From assembly GCA_039812125.1 (NCBI GenBank), contig JBDHZV010000082.1, positions 1-12,594 of the forward strand: a DNA stretch of 12,594 nucleotides. Reading direction: 5' to 3'. The DNA comes from Prado023 sp039812125. GTDB lineage: Bacteria > Actinomycetota > Actinomycetes > S36-B12 > CAIYMF01. Position numbers and translations under genes: made by a program. The notes beneath the pieces are model-generated. The model made no database searches, had not been told where the DNA came from, and saw nothing but the letters and a program-made list of their open reading frames with translations. This document shows positions 8,285-12,594 of the stretch, piece after piece (the stretch's first letter is position 1; each line of letters starts with the position of its first letter).

Positions 8285-8785
8285 GTGGCCCGCGACCTGA
8301 CCCACACGATCACCTATCCCAAGCCCATGGCGCGAGCGTGGTCCGACCTGTGCGACCCGGCCTTCCACGAGGCCAAGCTGGCCGATGCGGGAGCCCGCAA
8401 CGCCCAGGTGTCGGTGGCGGTGGCCGACGACGGGACCGCCGAGGTCGTCCTCGAGCGCGACAACCCGGTGACCGGGCTGCCCTCAGCGGTGACCCGGATC
8501 ATCGGCGACAGCGCGCACGTCATCGAGCGGATCAGCTGGTCGGCACCGCAGGACCCCGACGGCCACCGGGTCGCCCAGCACGTCACCGAGTTCGTCGGGG
8601 CGCCGCTGTCGATGACCGGCACGCTCACGCTGGCCCCCGCCGGCGAGGTGACGACGCTCACCCTGGCCACGGTGGTGCGCGCCTCGGTCCCCCTGGTGGG
8701 CGGCAAGCTGGAGCAGTCCGCCGTGGACCAGACGGTGCACGCGATGCATGCCGAGGAGGCGTTCTCCGGCCGCTGGCCCGGCTGA
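8285..8785 (+). CDS. DUF2505 domain protein, second of a tandem pair
   Basis: The product has 166 residues and is a diverged paralogue of the preceding gene. Both start MAR, and both carry ASVPLVGGKLE at the same place (about two-thirds to three-quarters along) before a C-terminal helix ending in an aromatic residue (QWF in the first, RWPG here). Elsewhere identity is low, so the duplication is old or the two were recruited separately. I chose GTG at 8285 because GAGGAG sits 5 bases upstream and the start matches the paralogue. The same frame is open further upstream to 8093, but that would overlap most of the distal part of the first gene. No catalytic motif is visible, and cytoplasmic ligand binding is an inference from the fold. 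It converges with the DUF6912 gene, with about 50 bases between stops and no clear terminator. Confidence 0.85.
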   Translation: MARDLTHTITYPKPMARAWSDLCDPAFHEAKLADAGARNAQVSVAVADDGTAEVVLERDNPVTGLPSAVTRIIGDSAHVIERISWSAPQDPDGHRVAQHVTEFVGAPLSMTGTLTLAPAGEVTTLTLATVVRASVPLVGGKLEQSAVDQTVHAMHAEEAFSGRWPG

Positions 8786-8835
8786 GCCGGTCGGGGTGCG
8801 ACGGTTCGGCGGCGCCGTGGCGTGCCGTCAGCGGG

Positions 8836-9198
8836 TCAGGGGCTCGGGGCCGCGCGCTGCGCGAGCAGGTGGGGCACCTCCTGCAGGCCGAACCAGGCCA
8901 GGTCCGCGGTGAACACCGCCGCCACCGCGCGTCGCTGGATCGGCCCGGGCAGCTCGACCAGCCCGTCGTCCACGTGGCCCGGGACCGCGACCTCAAGCGC
9001 GAGCACCACGCCGCCGTGCTGGTCCAGGGCGTCGGCGGCCAGCTCCTGGGCCTCGTACTCCCATTCCTCCTCGGTGGCCCCGGGGTCGGCGGCACACCAT
9101 GCCGGGTCGACCACGTAGGCCGCGCGCGGGCCGGGGAGGGTGCCCGAGCCGCTGAGCTCGTCGAGGTCCTCCCAGGTGACCGGGACGTAGGCGCGCAT
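8836..9198 (-). CDS. DUF6912 family protein
   Basis: This is a 120-residue protein beginning MRAYVPVTWEDLDELSGSG. The start resembles the actinobacterial DUF6912 family, which typically opens MRVYVP and continues with an acidic EEWEYEAQ-like segment (here residues 43-50) and a VVLALEVAVP strand (about 64-73). Function is unknown. No signal peptide, membrane segment or catalytic motif is visible. The ATG at 9198 overlaps the stop of the patatin-like gene by one base (TGATG), and there is no good ribosome binding site, so translation is probably coupled to that gene. The frame stays open upstream to 10125, but that extension lies antiphase inside the patatin gene and is rejected. The family assignment rests on remembered sequence character and is moderately sure. 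Confidence 0.78.
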   Translation of the reverse strand: MRAYVPVTWEDLDELSGSGTLPGPRAAYVVDPAWCAADPGATEEEWEYEAQELAADALDQHGGVVLALEVAVPGHVDDGLVELPGPIQRRAVAAVFTADLAWFGLQEVPHLLAQRAAPSP

Positions 9199-10193
9199 CA
9201 GCCGACCGTGGCCAGGTAGTCGGGGCCGTAGTGATCGGGGTCGCGCAGGGCCTCGATCGACGTGCGCACCGAGGTCTCGAGCACGAGGATCCGCTTGGCG
9301 TCCTCCATCAGGTTGCCCCCGATCGCCTCCAGGTCGTCCGGCCCCGGGCCCAGGACGGTCACCTCCGTGCCGCCGGCGCGGACCTTCTCGACCTCGGCCA
9401 GGCAGCGCTTGGTGATCTGCACCCGCCAGGTGCGCTCCAGCCGGGCCAGCAGGTGCCCGGGCCGGTCCATGTGGAAGCTCACCATGGGTGCGATCACGTA
9501 GACCTCGTCGAGGCCCATGTTGGCCACGAGGTCGACCGACGTGGTGGACCACGCCCCACCATCGACGTAGCGGTGGCCGCCGATCGTCACGGGCGTGAAC
9601 CATGCCGGGATCGAGCACGACGCCTGCACGGCCAGGGACAGCGGCGCGGGCGGGGCGGTCGGCTGCCCGAAGGCGACCCGCTCCCCGGTGTCGTAGTCCA
9701 TCGCCACCACCCACAGCTGCGGGTGGGGCGACCACTCGCCCATGGGCGTGAAGCCCTCGACCAGGTGCGCGATGCGGTCCAGCGACTTGGATCCCGTGGG
9801 CAGGAACGCTGACAGCACCGCGGTCGGGGGGATCCGCCGGAACTTGGAGATCCCGGTGCGCATCAGGGCCCGGGACCCCGGTGAGAGCTTCGGCCGCCCG
9901 GGCCGCGGGCCACCCGCCACCCGCGCGATGTCCCAGGAGAAGCCGGCGATGGGCCCGGACGTCACGGGCAGGCCGCGCTCCCGGTCCTCCAGCTCGGACG
10001 TGGTCGCGCCGGCACCCAGCAGGGCAGCCAGGACAGAACCGGCGGAGGTGCCCACGATCACGTCGGCCTCGCAGGGCTCGAACCCGTGCACCGCCTTCAG
10101 CGCGGCAAGGGCACCGACCGCCCACGCGCCACCGAGGATGCCGCCCCCGCCCAGCACGATCCCGCGGCGCCGCGAGCGCTCAGCCTGAGCCAC
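9198..10193 (-). CDS. Patatin-like phospholipase family protein
   Basis: This is a 331-residue serine hydrolase of the patatin family, which uses a Ser-Asp dyad to cleave acyl esters. It has the glycine-rich oxyanion motif GGGGILGG at residues 15-22, the nucleophile elbow GTSAG with Ser50, and the catalytic Asp211 in VDGG. All three are intact and correctly ordered, so an active acyl hydrolase is expected; the substrate (phospholipid or neutral lipid) is not determined. There is no signal peptide. The GTG start at 10193 has a strong AGGAGG 7 bases upstream. The gene lies downstream of the WS/DGAT acyltransferase on the same strand, across a 110-base gap with a hairpin, and overlaps the DUF6912 gene by one base. 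Proximity to the acyltransferase suggests lipid turnover, which is inference. Confidence 0.92.
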   Translation of the reverse strand: MAQAERSRRRGIVLGGGGILGGAWAVGALAALKAVHGFEPCEADVIVGTSAGSVLAALLGAGATTSELEDRERGLPVTSGPIAGFSWDIARVAGGPRPGRPKLSPGSRALMRTGISKFRRIPPTAVLSAFLPTGSKSLDRIAHLVEGFTPMGEWSPHPQLWVVAMDYDTGERVAFGQPTAPPAPLSLAVQASCSIPAWFTPVTIGGHRYVDGGAWSTTSVDLVANMGLDEVYVIAPMVSFHMDRPGHLLARLERTWRVQITKRCLAEVEKVRAGGTEVTVLGPGPDDLEAIGGNLMEDAKRILVLETSVRTSIEALRDPDHYGPDYLATVG

Positions 10194-10226
10194 GACACCA
10201 CCTCCTGGGCCCGCCCCCGAACCTCA

Positions 10227-10246
10227 GGCCGCACCACCCTGCGGCC
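10227..10246 (-). terminator. Hairpin between the WS/DGAT and patatin genes
   Basis: The perfect 7-bp arms GGCCGCA and TGCGGCC (10227-10233 and 10240-10246) surround a 6-base loop. The hairpin lies downstream of the acyltransferase stop and about 33 bases upstream of the patatin start. It has no U-tract. It may terminate or attenuate the acyltransferase transcript. A TACGCT at 10255-10260 (minus strand) could be a -10 for the patatin gene, but no -35 supports it. Confidence 0.4.
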
Positions 10247-10303
10247 GACCCCTCAGCGTACCTCCGCAGGGCCAGGTCCGCCGGTCGTCGTCCCCGGTAT
10301 GGC

Positions 10304-11731
10304 CTACGCCATGGGTCTTCTGGGGCGGCGCGGCCGGCCCGACGGCGTGACGGTGGCGAGCATGTCCGCCAGGGCGTCGTCGATGCACTGGGCGAGCACG
10401 TCCACGTCGGGCATCGCCTCCCGGTCGGCGTTCAGGCCGAAGAACAGGCCCCCGTCGTAGGAGGTCAGCCCGATCGAGACGGCCTGCCCGCGGGCCAGCG
10501 GGACGACCGGGTACGCGGTGAGCATCCGCGCCCCACCGGCGTACAGGGGGAACTGCGGCCCGGGGACGTTGGTGATGACGACGTTGTAGACCCGCCGGGA
10601 CAGCTGGCTGACCACGCGTGCCCCGAGCGAGTGCAGGGTCGGCGGCGTGAACGAGGCCACCCCGACCAGGGCGGTCGCGCCGAGCATCTGGCCGCTGTCC
10701 TTGAGCATGTCCATCTCGAAGCGGACCCGCTCCAGCCGGATGACCGGGTCCGGCTCACCGATGGGCAGGTCGCACAGGAACGCGGCGATCTGGTTGCCGG
10801 AGGCGTCCTCGGACGTGCGCACGCTCACGGGGACCATGGCCCGTACGCTGCTGCGCGGCGTCACCGACTCGCCGCGCGTCATCATCCAGGACCGCAACGC
10901 GCCGGCCAGGACGGTGAGCACGACGTCGTTGATGGTCCCCCCGTGGGCCCGCTTGATCCGCTTGAACGACTCCAGCTCGGCCTTCGTCGTGGCGTACCTC
11001 CGGGCGGACCCGATGTCGACGTTGAGCGGGCTGGCGTTGGCCGGGCGGGCCATCGTCCGAGCCGCGGAGAGCACCCCGACCAGGTTGCGCCCCACGTGGG
11101 TCACGGTCTCCTGGACGTCGACCAGCCCGGTGCGGACGGTGTCGACCACCGCCTTCGGGGAGCGGACGATCTCGTTGAGGGCCCCGGCGACCAGCTCGGC
11201 CGACGACGGCTCCCGGCGCGGCCGCCACGTGTCGGCGACCACCTCGTCCGGCAGGTCCGGGCTGGTGTCCAGGATGACCTGGCCGATGTCGACCGCGCCG
11301 ACGCCGTCGACCATGGCGTGATGGGTCTTGCTCAGGATCGCGAACCTGTTGTCCTCGAGACCCTCGACGAGGTACATCTCCCACAGCGGCCGGCTGCGGT
11401 CCAGGGGCCGCGACATGATCCGGGCCACCAGGTCGCGCAGCTGCTCGTCCGTGCCCGGCCGGGGCAGCGCCGAACGGCGCACGTGGTAGGTCACGTCGAA
11501 GCTCTCGTCGTCCACCCACACCGGGTTGGCAAGGTGCCCGGGGACCCAACGCACCCGCTGGCGGTACCGCGGGACCAGGGCGATCCGGTCGCGGATGAGC
11601 CGGACGAGCTTCTCGTACAGGAACCCGGTCTCGGGCACCTCGAAGATCGCCACGCCGCCGACGTGCATGGGGGTGGTCGACTCCTCCATGTAGAGGAAGG
11701 AGACGTCGAGGGGGCTGAGGCGGTCGGGCAT
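10304..11731 (-). CDS. WS/DGAT wax ester synthase / diacylglycerol O-acyltransferase
   Basis: This 475-residue bifunctional-type acyltransferase transfers acyl groups from acyl-CoA to diacylglycerol or fatty alcohols, giving triacylglycerol or wax esters for storage. It shows the active-site motif HHAMVDG at residues 137-143 (HHxxxDG), the SRPLWEMYLVEGL segment just before it (113-125), the INDVVLTVLAGALR region in the middle, and NVPGP in the C-terminal half. All family landmarks are intact and the length is typical. Such enzymes associate with the inner membrane and lipid bodies. I chose the ATG at 11731 because GAGGAG lies 7 bases upstream and MPDRLSPLD is the usual family N-terminus. The frame extends to 11821, but that adds an atypical Ala/Arg-rich leader. 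Its 5' region is divergent from the tRNA cluster. Confidence 0.94.
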   Translation of the reverse strand: MPDRLSPLDVSFLYMEESTTPMHVGGVAIFEVPETGFLYEKLVRLIRDRIALVPRYRQRVRWVPGHLANPVWVDDESFDVTYHVRRSALPRPGTDEQLRDLVARIMSRPLDRSRPLWEMYLVEGLEDNRFAILSKTHHAMVDGVGAVDIGQVILDTSPDLPDEVVADTWRPRREPSSAELVAGALNEIVRSPKAVVDTVRTGLVDVQETVTHVGRNLVGVLSAARTMARPANASPLNVDIGSARRYATTKAELESFKRIKRAHGGTINDVVLTVLAGALRSWMMTRGESVTPRSSVRAMVPVSVRTSEDASGNQIAAFLCDLPIGEPDPVIRLERVRFEMDMLKDSGQMLGATALVGVASFTPPTLHSLGARVVSQLSRRVYNVVITNVPGPQFPLYAGGARMLTAYPVVPLARGQAVSIGLTSYDGGLFFGLNADREAMPDVDVLAQCIDDALADMLATVTPSGRPRRPRRPMA

Positions 11732-11768
11732 GTGCGGGCTCCTCGGTCGGGCGGCTCTCCGGGCGGGC

Positions 11769-11786
11769 GGCGCCGTCGTCGGCGCC
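11769..11786. repeat. Paired GGCGCC palindromes in the WS/DGAT leader
   Basis: GGCGCC occurs at 11769-11774 and 11781-11786 around GTCGTC. Each copy is itself a palindrome, so the pair is both a direct and an inverted repeat and could form a 6-bp hairpin in the acyltransferase leader or serve as an operator. Such short G/C palindromes arise readily by chance at this base composition. Confidence 0.2.
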
Positions 11787-11862
11787 ATCTTGCCCCACTC
11801 CGGTCGACCGCGACCACCCATCGGGCCCGGTCCCCCGGCAGGACGATGGCGGCTCAGTCGAT

Positions 11863-11892
11863 TTGGGGAGTTCGCGGACCCTCCCGTATGAT
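11863..11892 (+). promoter_or_regulatory. Promoter of the tRNA cluster
   Basis: TTGGGG at 11863-11868 and TATGAT at 11887-11892 are separated by 18 bases and resemble a housekeeping sigma promoter (TTGACA/TATAAT). The surrounding stretch is noticeably AT-richer than the rest of the window. Transcription would begin near 11899, about 50 bases before tRNA-Glu, and no other gene start intervenes. Confidence 0.6.
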
Positions 11893-11948
11893 TTCACCCG
11901 TCCCCGACCAGACAGTCAGGGTCGGAACCGGAAGGCACAACCAGTCCC

Positions 11949-12021
11949 GGCCCCATCGTCTAGCGGCCCAGGACGCCGCCCTTTCAAGGCGGTAGCGCGG
12001 GTTCGAATCCCGTTGGGGCTA
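11949..12021 (+). tRNA. tRNA-Glu (anticodon TTC)
   Basis: The cloverleaf folds completely. The acceptor stem pairs GGCCCCA with TGGGGCT, with a G1:U72 wobble. The anticodon stem pairs CCGCC with GGCGG around the loop CTTTCAA, with TTC at 11983-11985. The T arm is GCGGG-TTCGAAT-CCCGT and the discriminator base is A. CCA is not encoded. It is the first gene of the three-tRNA cluster. Confidence 0.96.
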
Positions 12022-12095
12022 CGACCAGCCCGACGGGTTGGGGATGCACGAAAGCGGCTCCGGCCGCACAGCACGACAGCCTCACGGCAACGCGA

Positions 12096-12169
12096 GGCCC
12101 CGTAGCGCAGTTGGTTAGCGCGCCGCCCTGTCACGGCGGAGGTCGCGGGTTCGAGTCCCGTCGGGGTCG
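12096..12169 (+). tRNA. tRNA-Asp (anticodon GTC)
   Basis: The acceptor stem pairs GGCCCCG with CGGGGTC, with one G:U pair. The anticodon stem pairs CCGCC with GGCGG around CTGTCAC, with GTC at 12130-12132. The T arm is GCGGG-TTCGAGT-CCCGT. The discriminator is G, as expected for tRNA-Asp. CCA is not encoded. It lies 74 bases after tRNA-Glu, and the spacer contains only a small GCGGC-TCCG-GCCGC hairpin. Confidence 0.97.
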
Positions 12170-12198
12170 CTCCGGTAGTCCGGTGCGTCATGCACATC

Positions 12199-12272
12199 GG
12201 CCAGGTAGCTCAGTTGGTACGAGCGTCCGACTGAAAATCGGAAGGTCGGCGGTTCGACCCCGCCCCTGGCCA
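12199..12272 (+). tRNA. tRNA-Phe (anticodon GAA)
   Basis: The acceptor stem GGCCAGG pairs perfectly with CCTGGCC. The D arm contains AGTTGGTAC. The anticodon stem pairs TCCGA with TCGGA around CTGAAAA, with GAA at 12233-12235. The T arm is GGCGG-TTCGACC-CCGCC and the discriminator is A. CCA is not encoded (CCC follows). It lies 29 bases after tRNA-Asp and is directly followed by a terminator hairpin, so it ends the cluster. Confidence 0.97.
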
Positions 12273-12275
12273 CCC

Positions 12276-12313
12276 AGAACCCCCTCGTGTCTCCCCCGTC
12301 GCGAGGGGGTTCT
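12276..12313 (+). terminator. Terminator hairpin of the tRNA cluster
   Basis: The 12-bp arms AGAACCCCCTCG (12276-12287) and CGAGGGGGTTCT (12302-12313) are perfectly complementary around a 14-base loop. The hairpin begins 3 bases after tRNA-Phe. The U-tract is poor (GCTGTGT follows), as in many actinobacterial terminators, but the position and stem strength make a termination role likely. Confidence 0.8.
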
Positions 12314-12320
12314 GCTGTGT

Positions 12321-12374
12321 CCGGAGGGTCCGGGGGGCATGACCGCCCGACCGGGCAGGCGCCCCACCCTCCGG
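12321..12374. repeat. Inverted repeat CCGGAGGGT / ACCCTCCGG upstream of the PadR gene
   Basis: Perfect 9-base arms at 12321-12329 and 12366-12374 are separated by 36 bases. They lie between the tRNA terminator and the candidate -10 of the PadR-type gene. The repeat could be a pair of operator half-sites or a large hairpin. The usual PadR operator motif (ATGT-N-ACAT type) is not seen in it. Confidence 0.3.
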
Positions 12375-12397
12375 GCGCCGTCGCCGCCACGGCTGGC

Positions 12398-12403
12398 TAC
12401 CCT
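12398..12403 (+). promoter_or_regulatory. Candidate -10 element placing a leaderless start for the PadR gene
   Basis: TACCCT fits the TANNNT pattern of actinobacterial -10 elements and ends 9 bases before the ATG at 12413. Transcription would therefore start at or within a few bases of the start codon. No Shine-Dalgarno sequence precedes the ATG, which agrees with a leaderless mRNA. No clear -35 is seen. Confidence 0.45.
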
Positions 12404-12412
12404 AGACGCACG

Positions 12413-12594
12413 ATGAGTGGCAGTCCCCGCATGACGATTCCGACGCAGCTGGTGCTCGCGGCTTTCCTCGAGGACCCGCAGCGGGAGTTGTACGGCCTCG
12501 AGGTGTGCCAGGCGGCGGAGCTCCCCAGCGGGACGGTGCACCCGATCCTTGCGCGCTTCGAGGGACTCGGGTGGCTGGAGTCCCGCTGGGAGGA
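12413..12594 (+). CDS. PadR-family transcriptional regulator, 5' part only
   Basis: The first 60 residues are present and the gene runs off the window. The segment after MTIPTQLVLAAFLEDP is a PadR-type winged helix-turn-helix: YGLEVCQAAELPSGTVHPIL is the recognition region, followed by ARFEGLGWLESRWE, which begins the wing. The family consensus is usually GTVYPIL; this protein has His in place of the Tyr. PadR regulators are DNA-binding repressors, often of a neighbouring transporter or membrane gene, but the downstream gene is outside the window, so the target cannot be inferred. I chose the ATG at 12413 from the adjacent -10 and the lack of a ribosome binding site. An in-frame ATG at 12431 would remove six residues and would also fit the family N-terminus. 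Confidence 0.85.
   Translation, partial: MSGSPRMTIPTQLVLAAFLEDPQRELYGLEVCQAAELPSGTVHPILARFEGLGWLESRWE

Noticed and set aside
8786..8835. Possible terminator between the convergent DUF2505 and DUF6912 genes
   Set aside because: Only short GC palindromes such as GGCGCC are present; no stem is long enough to distinguish from background composition.
8836..10125. A 429-residue reading of the DUF6912 frame extending upstream
   Set aside because: The extension is out of frame within the patatin gene, and only the last 120 residues resemble a protein family. The ATG at 9198 overlapping the patatin stop is the natural start.
11732..11821. N-terminal extension of the WS/DGAT protein to 11821
   Set aside because: It adds 30 Ala/Arg/Pro-rich residues absent from the family, while the ATG at 11731 has a well-placed GAGGAG site.
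9881..11995. A 704-codon plus-strand open frame across the patatin/WS-DGAT boundary into tRNA-Glu
   Set aside because: It reads through two recognisable minus-strand genes, the intergenic hairpin and a tRNA. Its composition is that of an antisense shadow.
11916..12390. Small open frames across the tRNA cluster on both strands
   Set aside because: They are translations of tRNA genes and their spacers. The tRNA cloverleaves account for the sequence.

Overview
This window is high-GC chromosomal DNA of an actinobacterium (class Actinomycetes). The evidence is the strong G/C bias at third codon positions, frequent GTG starts, GGAGG-type ribosome binding sites, and actinobacterial families such as DUF2505, DUF6912, WS/DGAT acyltransferase and the ~180 kDa NAD-glutamate dehydrogenase. 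No phage, transposon, CRISPR or defence signature is visible. I cannot name the genus.

Layout. Positions 1-2183 (minus) hold a large polytopic M48-type zinc metallopeptidase whose 3' end lies outside the window. It follows a 160-residue unrecognised protein at 2193-2675 (minus) by 9 bases, so the two look like an operon. A 100-base gap with a strong hairpin, and a competing second fold, separates them from the NAD-specific glutamate dehydrogenase upstream (2776-7584, minus). From the divergent region 7585-7770, two tandem DUF2505 (SRPBCC-like) genes run on the plus strand (7771-8265 and 8285-8785). They converge on a minus-strand lipid-related group: a WS/DGAT wax ester/triacylglycerol synthase (10304-11731), then after a 110-base gap with a hairpin a patatin-like phospholipase (9198-10193), which overlaps a DUF6912 gene (8836-9198) by one base. 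A plus-strand tRNA cluster, Glu(TTC)-Asp(GTC)-Phe(GAA), follows with a recognisable promoter and a strong terminator hairpin. The window ends in the 5' part of a PadR-type regulator gene (12413 onward), probably leaderless.

How the genes fit together. The recognisable metabolism is ordinary: glutamate catabolism, neutral-lipid synthesis beside a candidate lipid hydrolase, and envelope or membrane proteolysis. The less characterised elements are the small partner of the M48 protease, the DUF2505 pair, the patatin/DUF6912 overlap, and several inverted repeats in the intergenic gaps. I found no convincing new multi-gene system. The long open frames opposite the dehydrogenase, protease and acyltransferase are high-GC shadows.
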